The notes under the pieces are model-generated. The model was not told the origin of the DNA and searched no databases. It worked only from the letters and a program-made list of their open reading frames with translations. Positions 37,144 to 47,630 of a stretch of 64,000 bases of DNA are shown here, in pieces. The stretch is from Alteromonadaceae bacterium (GTDB lineage Bacteria; Pseudomonadota; Gammaproteobacteria; Enterobacterales; Alteromonadaceae): contig JABSOI010000023.1 of assembly GCA_013216015.1 (NCBI GenBank), positions 32,735 to 96,734 of the forward strand, read 5' to 3'. The first letter of the stretch is position 1; every line of letters begins with the position of its first letter. The position numbers and the translations under genes are program-made.

Positions 37144-38094
37144 TTGGCTGGTTCAAGTTTATTAGCATTAATTGACGATATCGCAACGGTATTGGATGAT
37201 GTAGCCATATTGTCTAAGGTTGCAGCTAAAAAAACTGCTGGAGTTTTAGGGGACGACTTAGCACTGAATGCGGAACAAGTTTCTGGTGTGAAAGCTGATC
37301 GGGAATTGCCTGTGGTTTGGGCTGTCACTAAAGGATCTTTCTTAAACAAATTAATTCTCGTTCCCTCTGCATTAATTATAAGTGCCTTTGCTCCTGTGCT
37401 AATAACGGTATTACTCGTTCTGGGTGGTTTATTTCTTTGTTATGAGGGGGTAGAAAAACTTGTAGAGAAGTTTTTACATTCAAAGGAGAGTAAGGCAGAA
37501 GATCATCAACAAAAATCATTAGCTCTGGCAGATGAAAATATTGATTTAGCTGCACTGGAAAAACAGAAAATTAAAGGTGCTATTCGTACCGATTTTGTTC
37601 TTTCAGCAGAAATTGTCGTTATTGTACTGGGCACGGTTAGAGATGCTTCATTTGAAATGCAGGTTATGGTTTTATCAGCGATGGCATTGCTGATCACTGT
37701 TGGTGTTTACGGCATTGTAGCAGCTATTGTAAAGCTTGATGATTTGGGGTTATACCTGTTACGTAAATCTGTTTCCGGTTCGTTTAATACACTGCAAAGA
37801 TTTGCCGGACGCTCATTGTTGATCGCCGCCCCTGGCTTGATGAAGTTACTTGCTATTGTTGGCACTATCGCGATGTTTTTGGTGGGTGGTGGCATTTTAG
37901 TTCATAGCTTTCACTGGTTACATCAACAAGTACTAAATTTATTGGCATGGTTAAGTTCACATTTGGGCTCAGCAGTTGATGTTTTTGGAAGTGTTTTGCT
38001 TGAAGGAGTTGTAGGTATTTTGGCTGGAATTGTTGTATTTGTTCTTATGGATTTATTTAATAAGTTTAAAAGCAGACTGAAACAGCGAAACTGA
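37144..38094 (+). CDS. yedI: DUF808 family membrane protein (YedI-like)
   Basis: A 316-aa inner-membrane protein of the DUF808/YedI family, function unknown. The N-terminus [20 protein letters not shown], then [19 protein letters not shown] and [12 protein letters not shown], are near-identical to the family. About six hydrophobic helices follow. E. coli YedI begins M-AGSS, which points to the TTG at 37144 with AAGGA eight nt upstream; an ATG at 37135 adds three residues but directly abuts the ribosome-binding site. Confidence 0.87.
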   Translation: MAGSSLLALIDDIATVLDDVAILSKVAAKKTAGVLGDDLALNAEQVSGVKADRELPVVWAVTKGSFLNKLILVPSALIISAFAPVLITVLLVLGGLFLCYEGVEKLVEKFLHSKESKAEDHQQKSLALADENIDLAALEKQKIKGAIRTDFVLSAEIVVIVLGTVRDASFEMQVMVLSAMALLITVGVYGIVAAIVKLDDLGLYLLRKSVSGSFNTLQRFAGRSLLIAAPGLMKLLAIVGTIAMFLVGGGILVHSFHWLHQQVLNLLAWLSSHLGSAVDVFGSVLLEGVVGILAGIVVFVLMDLFNKFKSRLKQRN

Positions 38095-38206
38095 TTAACT
38101 GGACTAAAACTACTAAAACAGCTATAACAACTAAAGTAATTAAATCATAATATATTAAGTGCAGTGGTGGCTGAACAACTGTTAAGTTAATGATAAACAC
38201 TAATTT

Positions 38207-38229
38207 TGATGGGTTACTAACCCATCCTA
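38207..38229. repeat. short copy of the TGATGGGTTA palindrome
   Basis: TGATGGGTTA directly joined to CTAACCCATCCTA. It equals the arm sequence of the element at 5773-5882 with its centre removed. Confidence 0.75.
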
Positions 38230-38329
38230 TGTAATAAAACTTATGAGCCTGTAACGGATAACTCTCAAATTTCAACTATATCTTGTCGGTATTTTCTAAA
38301 TACCTGTTCAAACTGCGGAGGAAAATAAC

Positions 38330-38818
38330 TTAATGAACATGACCACAACCACCTTCGGTATGCACGTGGCCGTGTGCTATTTCATCTTCGGTTGCTTCAC
38401 GTACTTCTAAAATTTCAACATCAAATTTAAGATCAATACCAGCCAGTGGATGATTACCGTCAACCGTAATTTCTTCGTCTTGAACATCAATCACAATGAC
38501 GGTTTGTTCGCCTTCATCTGTAGTTGCACGTAGCTGTGAGCCCATAGCTAAATCATCGATACCAGAAAATAAATCTTTTGGCACTGTTTGTACGTATTCG
38601 TCGAAACGCTCACCGTAAGCTTGTTCGGCCGTCACAGATACTTCAAATTTGTCGCCAGCTATATGATCGATTAACGCGATTTCCAGACCGGGAATTAAGT
38701 AACCTTTGCCATGAATAATGGATAAAGGTTTATTATCATATGAGCTGTCAATTAACGTATCTTCGTTATCTGATACTGCATAATGCATAACGATCACTTT
38801 ATTTTGGGCTATCTTCAT
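38330..38818 (-). CDS. slyD: FKBP-type peptidyl-prolyl isomerase SlyD
   Basis: Prolyl isomerase and metallochaperone, 162 aa. The FKBP domain starts MKIAQNKVIVMHYAVSDNEDTLIDSS and is split by the insert-in-flap domain (~70-125). The C-terminal tail has GHVHTEGGCGHVH, a shortened His/Cys metal-binding tail compared with E. coli SlyD. It stands alone, convergent with the DUF808 gene. Confidence 0.93.
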   Translation of the reverse strand: MKIAQNKVIVMHYAVSDNEDTLIDSSYDNKPLSIIHGKGYLIPGLEIALIDHIAGDKFEVSVTAEQAYGERFDEYVQTVPKDLFSGIDDLAMGSQLRATTDEGEQTVIVIDVQDEEITVDGNHPLAGIDLKFDVEILEVREATEDEIAHGHVHTEGGCGHVH

Positions 38819-38884
38819 TGAGATTCCTAGTTTATACGATGTTTAATTCAGTTAATTTAAGTAATTTGGTTTTAGTCATTCAAC

Positions 38885-39856
38885 CTAATTGAGTGAGTAA
38901 GGTAGTGGAACCAATTCGAAAGTTGATTGTTCATTATTTTTTAATCTTAATGTTTGATCAGCTTCAATATCACTCGCTAATACGGCTTGTAAGTAAATTT
39001 TTCCATTATCGGCTTGATAACAAGCAATAACCCCACCAGCCTTGCGCCAATTCTCACCCATTTGCTTTTCCAATATATCACCGGCAATTACTTCGTTTTC
39101 AGCTTTGCCTGATAATGAAAATAGCGCTCGTTTGTTTTTACCTAAATATTGCATGCGGGCAACTGTTTCTTGTCCAAGGTAACAACCTTTAGTGAAACTT
39201 ATGCCGTTAATGGCTTGCAGGTTTAACATTTGAGGGACATATTCTTTAATTGCTGATTCAGATATGATGGGAAAACCTTCATTTATTTCCAGCATTTCCC
39301 AAATAGGTTGTGTATAAACAGGTAAATTGAATTGACTCATTATTGATTCAATTTCTTCTGTTTCATCAATAATCAAATAACGATTTAGTTGTCCGGGAAT
39401 ATAGACCAAGGTAGTTGAATTTGATTGTACAACTGGCGTTAAACTGCAAGGCACTTGTTTAAATGTTTTTTCTAATACTTCAGCAGCATGTTCGCCGACA
39501 ATTGCGTAAAAGGTTAGAGAACTTGTTTCTGCTATTGTTACTTTGGCGAAAACACCAAATTTCTTCAATTCAACTAAAGAGGCATTCAAGCTTGATTTTG
39601 GTTGCAGTAATAAATGTTCAGACAACCGATTAATCAACCTGAAAGTAGAAAACACTTTGCCTTTAGCGTCACAATGCGCACCGTGGAGCAGGCTGTTTTG
39701 GGTACTGTCATTCACATCGCAAGTAATTTGCCCCTGTAAATATTTACTTTGTTCTTCACCGGATAACGAGATTGCGCTGTAATCATCAAGGGATATTAGA
39801 AATGTTTCAGGCAATTCTTCAAGTGTGGGGAGCATTTTTTCTATTGGTAAAGTCAT
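38885..39856 (-). CDS. ygfZ: tRNA-modifying protein YgfZ
   Basis: Folate-dependent Fe-S-cluster maintenance protein that supports MiaB-type tRNA thiomethylation. 323 aa; GcvT-like fold. The signature K-G-C-Y-x-G-Q-E is present as TKGCYLGQETVARMQ (~220-234), including the essential Cys. Divergent from sdhE-ygfX, the neighbourhood seen in E. coli. Confidence 0.94.
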   Translation of the reverse strand: MTLPIEKMLPTLEELPETFLISLDDYSAISLSGEEQSKYLQGQITCDVNDSTQNSLLHGAHCDAKGKVFSTFRLINRLSEHLLLQPKSSLNASLVELKKFGVFAKVTIAETSSLTFYAIVGEHAAEVLEKTFKQVPCSLTPVVQSNSTTLVYIPGQLNRYLIIDETEEIESIMSQFNLPVYTQPIWEMLEINEGFPIISESAIKEYVPQMLNLQAINGISFTKGCYLGQETVARMQYLGKNKRALFSLSGKAENEVIAGDILEKQMGENWRKAGGVIACYQADNGKIYLQAVLASDIEADQTLRLKNNEQSTFELVPLPYSLN

Positions 39857-40070
39857 ATAAGGCAGAATGGTTAAGCGACTGGATAACTATAGCAATTAGG
39901 GCATAATTAACAAATTCAAGTGTGAAACTATTTAAAGTGACATTTTGTTTACCATTGCATTTAGTTAGCTGGATTTGAATTAATCAATAAACTGATAAAT
40001 ACTAATTAATAGTGAGATTTTATTGTTTAAATTGTTAGAATGCGCTCAGTATAAACTTTTAGGAAATCAT

Positions 40071-40346
40071 ATGTCATTATCTCAGTCTTCAATACTTTCT
40101 CCCGCGGTTAAAAAAGCACGATTAAAGTGGGCATGTCGTCGTGGTATGCTGGAATTAGATGTATTGTTTACTCCTTTTGTTGATGAAGCTTATGATGATC
40201 TTTCTGAAGAAAATAAAGCGACATTTGAACGTTTACTCGAAGGTGAAGATCCAGAATTATTTGCCTGGTTTATGGGACATGAAACTTGTGAAGACGAAGA
40301 ACTTAACGCCATGGTGCAATTTATACTCGGTCGGGTTAAAGTTTAA
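40071..40346 (+). CDS. sdhE: FAD assembly factor SdhE
   Basis: Small chaperone that promotes covalent FAD attachment to succinate dehydrogenase and fumarate reductase. 91 aa from the ATG at 40071, with AGGAA seven nt upstream; an upstream in-frame ATT/TTG extension is not needed. The RGxxE motif is RRGMLELD (~24-31). The acidic, Trp-containing C-terminal half ([10 protein letters not shown]) fits. Followed directly by ygfX. Confidence 0.94.
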   Translation: MSLSQSSILSPAVKKARLKWACRRGMLELDVLFTPFVDEAYDDLSEENKATFERLLEGEDPELFAWFMGHETCEDEELNAMVQFILGRVKV

Positions 40347-40857
40347 CATTGAAGTAAAAACTTCGCGTTATAAAACTTTTGTATATGGTTTTATTCCCTT
40401 GCTGTTGTGCGCTGCTATTTTTAAAGTTATTTTTATCGTTAGTGATCTACCTATAAATACATGGTTAATGATCCTAATGTTATTAGTCATATATTTGTTC
40501 TGTGCAGGAGTTTTCTTTTCTTTATCTTTGTTCAAAAATTTAATTGTAGTAGAGCACCGCTTTATTCTTCAAGAAGATGGATTTTGTAACTTCATAGATG
40601 AAAAAGCGGTATCAAAAAATCTGGCTGGTAACGATAATGATTTAAAACCAGATCTTCAACTGCAAAGGGCTAGTCGAGTTGGATTTTATGGCTGTTGGTT
40701 AAGTTTTAAGGCAGTAGATGAACAAAAAAAACTTATTAAGTCTGGTGATGGAGTTAATAAATATTTGTTCATCTTTAAAGATAGCTTGTCCAAAAGAGAT
40801 TATTCTCGACTTTGCCGGGTGATTAATCACATCAGGTCTTCGGGGTTAACACAGTAA
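40279..40857 (+). CDS. ygfX: YgfX (CptA) family membrane protein
   Basis: A small inner-membrane protein with two adjacent membrane helices ([19 protein letters not shown] and the segment after NTWLM) followed by a cytoplasmic domain ending near RRRD-like [14 protein letters not shown]. It matches YgfX/CptA, encoded with SdhE in enterobacteria. The start is uncertain: no ATG, GTG or TTG lies between the sdhE stop and the first helix. Either an ATT at 40348, two bp after the sdhE stop, or the ATG at 40279 inside sdhE is used. The 3' end overlaps nadB on the other strand by 26 bp. Confidence 0.72.
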   Translation: MKLVKTKNLTPWCNLYSVGLKFNIEVKTSRYKTFVYGFIPLLLCAAIFKVIFIVSDLPINTWLMILMLLVIYLFCAGVFFSLSLFKNLIVVEHRFILQEDGFCNFIDEKAVSKNLAGNDNDLKPDLQLQRASRVGFYGCWLSFKAVDEQKKLIKSGDGVNKYLFIFKDSLSKRDYSRLCRVINHIRSSGLTQ

Positions 40858-42496
40858 TTTCTGCGTTTTCCTTAAGTTCAGGAAAATCTAAAGTGTAGTG
40901 TAAACCTCTGCTTTCTTTACGCTCCATTGCACAACGAATAATAAGTTCAGCAACCTGCACTAAATTTCTCAACTCAAGCAAATTGTTCGATACTCTAAAA
41001 TTACGATAATAGTCCTGGATTTCTTTTTGTAATAACTCAACTCTATGCAAGGCACGCTCTAGACGTTTGGTGGTGCGAACAATGCCAACGTAATCCCACA
41101 TAAATAAACGCAATTCATGCCAGTTATGTTGAATTACGACTTCCTCATCTGAGTCTGTTACACGACTTTCATCCCATGCGGGTAAAGTAATAGAAGTATG
41201 GGTTTTGTCTAATGATTCTGTTATGTCAAAAGCAGCGGCCCGGGCAAAGACCAGACATTCTAAAAGAGAATTACTTGCCATACGGTTTGCGCCATGTAAA
41301 CCGGTATAAGCGACTTCACCAATGGCATACAAATTTGTTATATCTGTTTGGCCTTTTTTATTAATCATCACACCGCCGCAGGTATAATGAGCAGCAGGCA
41401 CAACGGGGATAGGCTGTTGGGTGATGTCTATGCCTAAAGATAAGGTTTTCTCAATGATGTTAGGAAAATGTTGCTTGATAAAGTCAGCCGATTTGTGACT
41501 GATATCAAGATACATGCAGTCGGCACCTAAACGCTTCATTTCAAAATCGATGGCACGGGCAACAATATCCCTTGGAGCTAGTTCTGCGCGCTCATCAAAA
41601 CTTGGCATGAAACGGCTACCGTCTGGACGCTTTAATATTGCGCCTTCTCCTCTCAATGCTTCAGTGATTAAAAAAGTTCCGGCATCAGGATGAAATAAGC
41701 AAGTTGGATGAAATTGATTAAATTCCATATTGGCTACCCGACAACCTGCTCGCCAAGCCATAGCTACACCATCACCACTTGCAACGTCGGGGTTGGAAGT
41801 ATATTGATAAACTTTACTTGCGCCACCCGTTGCTAATATTGTTTTTTTTGCTTGAATACTTTCAACTTTTTCATTATTTCTATTCCAAATGTAGGCACCT
41901 ACACATTTACTTTCGTCATCAGATTTTATTTTGGTACTCCCTGTACCCCCTGTACTCACTGTACTTTCTGTATTTTCTGAAGATGGAGAGGGAGAGGGAG
42001 AACAAATTAAATCAATCGCATTGTATCGTTCAAAAAGTCTTATTCGGCTGTGTTGTTTTACTCGGCTTACTAAAGTGGTCTGTACCGCTTGTCCGGTAGC
42101 ATCAGCTGAGTGTAGAATTCGACGGTGGCTATGGCCACCCTCACGAGTGAGGTGATAACGAACATCACCATTGTTATTTGACTCTTGATCGAAATTGACA
42201 CCTTGTTCAATTAACCACTCGAGACAAGCTTTGGCATTTTCGGCTGTATATTGGACGATATCTTCGTCACAAAGACCTGCACCTGAAATTAATGTATCAG
42301 AAACATGTGAAGTAATACTGTCATTTTCATCAAAAACAGCAGCGATACCACCTTGCGCATAAAACGTGGAACCTTCATTTACCGGGCCTTTACTTAAAAT
42401 AATAACATCAGCATTTTGTGCTAAATGCAATGCAAGTGTTAACCCGGCAGCGCCGCTGCCAATGATTAATACATCGCAATTGTGTTGTTGATTCAT
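40832..42496 (-). CDS. nadB: L-aspartate oxidase
   Basis: Flavoenzyme that oxidises L-aspartate to iminoaspartate in de novo NAD synthesis. 554 aa against 540 in E. coli. The FAD motif [14 protein letters not shown] is at ~13-26; substrate-loop motifs include [16 protein letters not shown] ([14 protein letters not shown]), FNQFHPT and [19 protein letters not shown] is present. The extra length is a Ser/Pro/Thr/Gly-rich insertion at ~166-196 ([15 protein letters not shown]), encoded by short nucleotide repeats. Divergent from rpoE as in E. coli. Confidence 0.96.
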   Translation of the reverse strand: MNQQHNCDVLIIGSGAAGLTLALHLAQNADVIILSKGPVNEGSTFYAQGGIAAVFDENDSITSHVSDTLISGAGLCDEDIVQYTAENAKACLEWLIEQGVNFDQESNNNGDVRYHLTREGGHSHRRILHSADATGQAVQTTLVSRVKQHSRIRLFERYNAIDLICSPSPSPSSENTESTVSTGGTGSTKIKSDDESKCVGAYIWNRNNEKVESIQAKKTILATGGASKVYQYTSNPDVASGDGVAMAWRAGCRVANMEFNQFHPTCLFHPDAGTFLITEALRGEGAILKRPDGSRFMPSFDERAELAPRDIVARAIDFEMKRLGADCMYLDISHKSADFIKQHFPNIIEKTLSLGIDITQQPIPVVPAAHYTCGGVMINKKGQTDITNLYAIGEVAYTGLHGANRMASNSLLECLVFARAAAFDITESLDKTHTSITLPAWDESRVTDSDEEVVIQHNWHELRLFMWDYVGIVRTTKRLERALHRVELLQKEIQDYYRNFRVSNNLLELRNLVQVAELIIRCAMERKESRGLHYTLDFPELKENAEITVLTPKT

Positions 42497-42609
42497 AAAT
42501 GTTTAATTTTCATGTACTATACAGAGGGTGCGATATTAACGTTAATTGGCCTTACGGGACAGTAAAAACAGATAACTAAGCATAGATATTAAAAAAATAA
42601 AATATTTTC

Positions 42610-42636
42610 GAACTTTTTGAAACACCAGCGGTCTTA
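42610..42636 (+). promoter_or_regulatory. sigma-E promoter of rpoE
   Basis: GAACTT (42610-42615), 16-nt spacer, TCTTA (42632-42636), matching the sigma-E consensus GAACTT-N16-TCnnA. It lies 130 bp before the rpoE start and implies autoregulation. Confidence 0.75.
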
Positions 42637-42765
42637 CTTGATGTGTTGATTATGAGCCAGATATTAAGCAGTTTTATCAATTGTAATAATTTGCGTTAAA
42701 ATTTTTTTAGTGATTAATAATTTTGACCGGATAGTTAGATTGGTTATTTAGGAGAAGTGGCTCGA

Positions 42766-43344
42766 ATGAGCGAACAAAACGTCGATCAAAAATTGGTTGA
42801 GCGGGTTCAGAGTGGCGATAAAAACGCTTTTAATCTGCTAGTAATAAAGTATCAACATAAAGTGGCAAATTTAGTTTCTCGCTATGTTAAAAATCAGAGC
42901 GATGTGCCGGATATAGTACAAGAGGCGTTTATTAAGGCGTACCGTGCATTACCGAACTTCCGTGGGGAAAGTGCATTTTATACTTGGTTATATCGGATAG
43001 CAGTAAATAGTGCTAAAAATCATCTGGTCGCTAGTGGTCGTAAACCACCGGGTTCAGACATTGAAATTGAAAATGCAGAAATTTATGACAGTGGTGAGGC
43101 CCTAAGAGAAAATGCTTCACCTGAGAAGTTGTTATTAACCAATGAAATAAAGGAGGTTATATTTAGTACCATTGAGCAATTACCTGAAGATTTACGCACA
43201 GCGATAAATTTACGGGAGCTTGAAGGTTTAAGTTATGAAGAGATTGCAGTAATCATGGAGTGCCCTGTTGGCACTGTTCGTTCCAGAATTTTTAGAGCTC
43301 GTGATGCTGTGGATAAGAAAATTAGACCTTTACTGAGAGCCTAG
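42766..43344 (+). CDS. rpoE: RNA polymerase sigma factor RpoE (sigma-E)
   Basis: ECF sigma of the envelope stress response, 192 aa from the ATG at 42766 (MSEQNVDQKLVERVQSGDKNAFNLL). Region 2 has VPDIVQEAFIKAYRALPNFRG and FYTWLYRIAVNSAKN; region 4 has LPEDLRTAINLRELEGLSYEEIAVIMECPVGTVRSRIFRAR. A GTG nine bp upstream abuts the ribosome-binding site and is rejected. Heads rpoE-rseA-rseB-rseC, the E. coli order. Confidence 0.97.
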   Translation: MSEQNVDQKLVERVQSGDKNAFNLLVIKYQHKVANLVSRYVKNQSDVPDIVQEAFIKAYRALPNFRGESAFYTWLYRIAVNSAKNHLVASGRKPPGSDIEIENAEIYDSGEALRENASPEKLLLTNEIKEVIFSTIEQLPEDLRTAINLRELEGLSYEEIAVIMECPVGTVRSRIFRARDAVDKKIRPLLRA

Positions 43345-43495
43345 TGCAAAGAAATTAGTGCAATGAAAGTAGGTTTAATGCTTCAGAACGAAATATAACC
43401 AAATTGAAATAAATTTGAGAGTTGGCTATAATTAGTATGGTTTCTGGTAGTAGTTGACTTTTAAAGTGTTTTTAAGATTTTTTAAAGGTAAATGT

Positions 43496-44128
43496 ATGAG
43501 TGAAAGTAAGTTTGAGACAGTATCATCACTTGTTGATAATTATCAGCAAGACGATGCAACTTTTGATGAATTAGTCAAAGATAGTGAATTGTCTGATACT
43601 TGGGATAGATATCATCTAATTGGTGATGTTATGCGAAATGATATTCCGCAGGCATTTCAGTTGGATTTAGCTAGTAGTATAGCCGCTGCCATTGAGCAGG
43701 AACCAACGGTTCTGGCACCAGCTAATACATCAAAATCCTCCCAAAATGAACCAAATAATTATACGAAAATATTAAAAGCCAAAGTTATACAATTTGCCAA
43801 ACCTTTTGGTCAGATTGCTATTGCAGCCTCTGCTGCGGGTTTAATGGTGTTGGGTGTACAACAAAATGTAGCGACTAACGATACAATCACTCCTAGTCAA
43901 ACGGTACAGACAATTCCTTTCGGTGGAATGCTTGATCCAGTCAGTTACAACGTTAATCAACCCAATAGGACTTCTCAGCAACAAGCTTATGTAGAACAAC
44001 AGCGTCGTTTTCAGGCTTTATTGTCTGACCATCAACAACAGATAAAATTAAAATCTGTTGGAACGAAGTCTGCTTCTTTAGATCCTTCAACTGACAATAA
44101 CCAACAGGTTAAAGATTTGCCTAAATGA
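43496..44128 (+). CDS. rseA: sigma-E anti-sigma factor RseA
   Basis: Single-pass inner-membrane anti-sigma that binds RpoE until cleaved by DegS and RseP. 210 aa from the ATG at 43496 (AAAGGT upstream). The N-terminal domain has FETVSSLVDNYQQDDATFDELVKDSELSDTWDRYHLIGDVMR, the membrane helix is ~108-125 (IAIAASAAGLMVLGVQQ), and the periplasmic part is Gln-rich. Its last bases overlap rseB (ATGA). Confidence 0.93.
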   Translation: MSESKFETVSSLVDNYQQDDATFDELVKDSELSDTWDRYHLIGDVMRNDIPQAFQLDLASSIAAAIEQEPTVLAPANTSKSSQNEPNNYTKILKAKVIQFAKPFGQIAIAASAAGLMVLGVQQNVATNDTITPSQTVQTIPFGGMLDPVSYNVNQPNRTSQQQAYVEQQRRFQALLSDHQQQIKLKSVGTKSASLDPSTDNNQQVKDLPK

Positions 44129-45105
44129 TGTTATTTATCCGTTTTATTTTGCTGTTTAGCATAAGCTTTACAGCAAGTGGTGTAGAAAATATTCAAGCGA
44201 AAGAATCACTTGAAAGGCTTTCAAAATCCCTTCAGCAACTTAACTTCAGTACTTCATTTGTCGTCGTCAAAAATAATCAAGCAGAACCGTATCATTGGTT
44301 TCATGGTATCGGTGAAGATAATGTTGAGTTAGAAATATTATCTTTATTAAATGGTCCCCGACGTGATGTATTACGTAAAGGTGAAGTGGTTAGTTATATT
44401 GAGCCTGAGTTGCCCCCTTATTCTGTAATTTCTCCTCAAATAAGTGGCCCTATACCTGCTATTTTAAGTCAGGATATTAGCTTGTTAGCATCAAGTTATG
44501 ATTTTATTCCTGTGGGTCGAAGTAGAGTTCTGGGACGACCGGCACAACTTATTCGAATTGTTTCGAAGGATCAACATAGGTTTGGTCATTGGTTGTGGTT
44601 AGATCAAACCACTGGTTTATTGTTGAAACTGGCGATTATCACCAAGAAAGGTCAATTATTAGAGCAAGTGCAATTTACTCATTTGGATATCACAGATGAA
44701 CCGTCTGAAAGTATACAACAGTTGCAATCAGCTGAATTACCCCACGTGATTGAGTTACCTAAAAGCCATCAGGATAACCAATTATCCTGGCAAGTAAATT
44801 GGTTGCCGCAATCATTCAAACGTTTAAAAGCGAACAGACACAGGATTAACAGTAATAAACAGCCTGTAGAGTTTATGCTGTATAGTGATGGTTTAGTTGA
44901 ATTTTCTGTTTATGTCAGTCCCAGTAAAGATAAGCAAAGGGCTGTCGAGTACGTAATGGATGGTGCCACTGTTGTGTTGAATCAGGCTGTAAATGGGTTT
45001 GAAGTAAGCGTAGTCGGTAAAATTCCGGCACTTACCGCCAAAAAAATTGCTAATTCAGTTGTGTTAGATAAAAGAACATTCTTAAATAAAAATACTCAAC
45101 CATGA
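44125..45105 (+). CDS. rseB: sigma-E regulatory protein RseB
   Basis: Periplasmic protein that shields RseA from DegS and senses lipopolysaccharide intermediates. 326 aa, signal peptide (~1-17, MMLFIRFILLFSISFTASG), LolA-like N-terminal domain (LNFSTSFVVVKNNQAEPYHWFHG) and smaller C-terminal domain. Overlaps rseA and rseC by 4 bp each. An ATG at 44128 is an alternative start. Confidence 0.94.
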   Translation: MMLFIRFILLFSISFTASGVENIQAKESLERLSKSLQQLNFSTSFVVVKNNQAEPYHWFHGIGEDNVELEILSLLNGPRRDVLRKGEVVSYIEPELPPYSVISPQISGPIPAILSQDISLLASSYDFIPVGRSRVLGRPAQLIRIVSKDQHRFGHWLWLDQTTGLLLKLAIITKKGQLLEQVQFTHLDITDEPSESIQQLQSAELPHVIELPKSHQDNQLSWQVNWLPQSFKRLKANRHRINSNKQPVEFMLYSDGLVEFSVYVSPSKDKQRAVEYVMDGATVVLNQAVNGFEVSVVGKIPALTAKKIANSVVLDKRTFLNKNTQP

Positions 45106-45578
45106 TAGAAGAACAAGCAGTAGTTATTGCGGTCAATCAAGAATTGATTACGGTTCAAAGTCAGGTGAAATCAACCTGCAGTAGTTGTCAGCAGGTTGAT
45201 ACTTGCGGCAGTGGTTTGGTTGCCAAAGCATTGCCTAAAAGAAAGTTAACATTAGATTTAACAACATCGTTAGACGTAAAAGTTGGAGATAAGGTTACTT
45301 TAGCAATACCTGAAAGTGATTTGTTGCAAACAGCTTGGCAAGTATATCTATGGCCGTTAATAGGCTTAATACTATTTTCTGCAATCGGACAATCTTTAGT
45401 TCAGTCGCAAATTTTACCACACGAAATATTGGCGATAATCATGGGCTCACTTGGCGGTTATTTAGGATATAGAATAGCCGGGTTTAGGCTGAAATCTTCA
45501 AATCAATCGTTAAATCTATTACCGAAAATTATAAATGTTGATGCTCAAAACATCCCCATTACAGAAATTATTGAATAA
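45102..45578 (+). CDS. rseC: SoxR-reducing system protein RseC
   Basis: A 158-aa inner-membrane protein of the RseC/MucC family with an N-terminal cysteine cluster (CSSCQQVDTCGSG, ~27-39) and two membrane helices (~82-125). RseC takes part in reducing SoxR and modulates sigma-E. Last gene of the rpoE operon; lepA follows after 217 bp. Confidence 0.93.
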   Translation: MIEEQAVVIAVNQELITVQSQVKSTCSSCQQVDTCGSGLVAKALPKRKLTLDLTTSLDVKVGDKVTLAIPESDLLQTAWQVYLWPLIGLILFSAIGQSLVQSQILPHEILAIIMGSLGGYLGYRIAGFRLKSSNQSLNLLPKIINVDAQNIPITEIIE

Positions 45579-45795
45579 TTTTTAACAAAAGATAGCCCCT
45601 CAAGCATTAAATTAATTAAACTGATATTCTTAATCAATAACTTTTATAGCTTTTCAATGATTACTTCTTGTATAATTCCCGTATATAGTGACAAGTGATG
45701 AGTTTAATTGATTTCTATTGATCCTCTTTTCTTGTACCCCAGCTTGTACCTCGCTTTAATTTAGCAGTACATTAAGAAGAGAAAATTACTTAAAA

Positions 45796-47586
45796 ATGAA
45801 AAACATAAGAAACTTTTCAATCATTGCCCATATTGATCATGGTAAATCTACACTGTCAGATCGTCTTATTCAGTATTGTGGTGGTTTGCAAGATCGTGAA
45901 ATGGAAGCACAAGTGCTTGACTCTATGGATATTGAGCGAGAGCGTGGCATTACCATAAAAGCGCAAAGTGTAACGTTAAATTACGAAGCTAAAAATGGCG
46001 AAACCTACCAGCTTAACTTTATTGATACTCCAGGACATGTTGATTTTTCTTATGAAGTATCTCGTTCATTGGCTTCTTGTGAAGGCGCTTTGTTAGTTGT
46101 AGATGCAGGTCAGGGCGTAGAAGCTCAAACAGTGGCGAACTGTTATACGGCTATTGAAATGGATCTTGAAGTTATACCTATCCTGAATAAAATTGATTTG
46201 CCCCAAGCTGATCCAGAACGCGTCAGTGAAGAGATTGAACATATTATAGGTATTGACGCAACTGATGCAGTAACTTGTTCAGCAAAAACCGGTGTAGGTA
46301 TTGAAGATGTACTGGAAACCATTGTAGCGAATATACCTGGGCCAGAAGGTGATCCTGAAGCGCCGTTACAAGCTTTAATTGTTGATTCATGGTTTGATAA
46401 TTACCAAGGCGTGGTTTCATTGATCCGAGTAATTAATGGTCAAGTGAAAAAGGGCGACAAATTGTTGGTAATGTCGACCAGGCAAACTCACTTGATAGAT
46501 AAAGTGGGGATCTTTACACCTAAACAAACCGAAACTGGAATTTTAAGAGCTGGTGAAGTTGGTTTTGTTATTGCGGGTATTAAAGAAATTCACGGTGCAC
46601 CGGTAGGCGATACGTTAACTATTTCCAAGAAAGAAACTAAAGCAGCTTTACCTGGGTTTAAAAAGGTACAGCCGCAAGTTTATGCGGGTATATTTCCGAT
46701 CAGCTCTGATGATTACGAAAACTTCCGTGATGCGTTGAATAAATTAAGCCTGAACGATGCCTCATTATTTTTTGAACCAGAGAATTCATCAGCTTTAGGT
46801 TTTGGTTTCAGAATTGGCTTTCTTGGTATGCTGCACATGGAAATTATTCAGGAACGTTTAGCGCGTGAATATGATCTTGATTTAATAACCACAGCTCCAA
46901 CGGTAAATTATGAAATTGTTTGTACAAATGGTGAAGTTTTATCTATTGATAATCCTGCTGATTTGCCCGCTCTTAATAATATAGATGAAATACGTGAACC
47001 AATTGTTCAGGCTAATATTTTAGTGCCACAAGAATATTTAGGTAATGTTATTACTTTGTGTATTGAAAAACGAGGAATGCAAAAAGACCTTATTTATCAT
47101 GGGAATCAAGTAGCTGTTACCTATGAATTACCAATGGCTGAAGTTGTGATGGACTTTTTTGATAAATTAAAATCTACCAGTCGGGGTTACGCTTCATTGG
47201 ATTATCATTTTATTCGTTTTGAACCTGCCGATATGGTTAGAGTTGATGTGATGATAAACGGTGATCGAGTTGATGCCTTGGCGATGATCACACATAGAGC
47301 CAATTCAATTCCTCGTGGGCGTTCTTTAGTTGATAAACTTAAAGAGCTTATACATCGTCAAATGTTTGATATTGCTATTCAAGCTGCAATTGGTAACAAC
47401 GTTATTGCAAGAACTACTGTAAAGCAATTGCGTAAAAACGTAACTGCTAAATGTTATGGTGGTGATATTAGCCGTAAGAAGAAGCTGTTACAGAAACAAA
47501 AAGAAGGTAAAAAGCGCATGAAACAAGTAGGTAACGTTGAAGTACCTCAAGAAGCGTTTTTAGCTGTGCTTAAACTAGATAAATAA
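45796..47586 (+). CDS. lepA: elongation factor 4 (LepA)
   Basis: Translational GTPase that acts on stalled or assembling ribosomes. 596 aa. G1 AHIDHGKST, switch [14 protein letters not shown] and SAKTG motifs; EF-G-like domains III and V; LepA-specific C-terminal domain ending [21 protein letters not shown]. Upstream of lepB as in E. coli. Confidence 0.98.
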   Translation: MKNIRNFSIIAHIDHGKSTLSDRLIQYCGGLQDREMEAQVLDSMDIERERGITIKAQSVTLNYEAKNGETYQLNFIDTPGHVDFSYEVSRSLASCEGALLVVDAGQGVEAQTVANCYTAIEMDLEVIPILNKIDLPQADPERVSEEIEHIIGIDATDAVTCSAKTGVGIEDVLETIVANIPGPEGDPEAPLQALIVDSWFDNYQGVVSLIRVINGQVKKGDKLLVMSTRQTHLIDKVGIFTPKQTETGILRAGEVGFVIAGIKEIHGAPVGDTLTISKKETKAALPGFKKVQPQVYAGIFPISSDDYENFRDALNKLSLNDASLFFEPENSSALGFGFRIGFLGMLHMEIIQERLAREYDLDLITTAPTVNYEIVCTNGEVLSIDNPADLPALNNIDEIREPIVQANILVPQEYLGNVITLCIEKRGMQKDLIYHGNQVAVTYELPMAEVVMDFFDKLKSTSRGYASLDYHFIRFEPADMVRVDVMINGDRVDALAMITHRANSIPRGRSLVDKLKELIHRQMFDIAIQAAIGNNVIARTTVKQLRKNVTAKCYGGDISRKKKLLQKQKEGKKRMKQVGNVEVPQEAFLAVLKLDK

Positions 47587-47630
47587 ATGTTCTTGAACAT
47601 AGAACATCACAATGGATAATTAGGGAAATT

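Noticed and set aside
41779..42155. Open frames on the plus strand opposite nadB
   Set aside because: Low-complexity shadow of the nadB repeat insertion; nadB is unambiguous.
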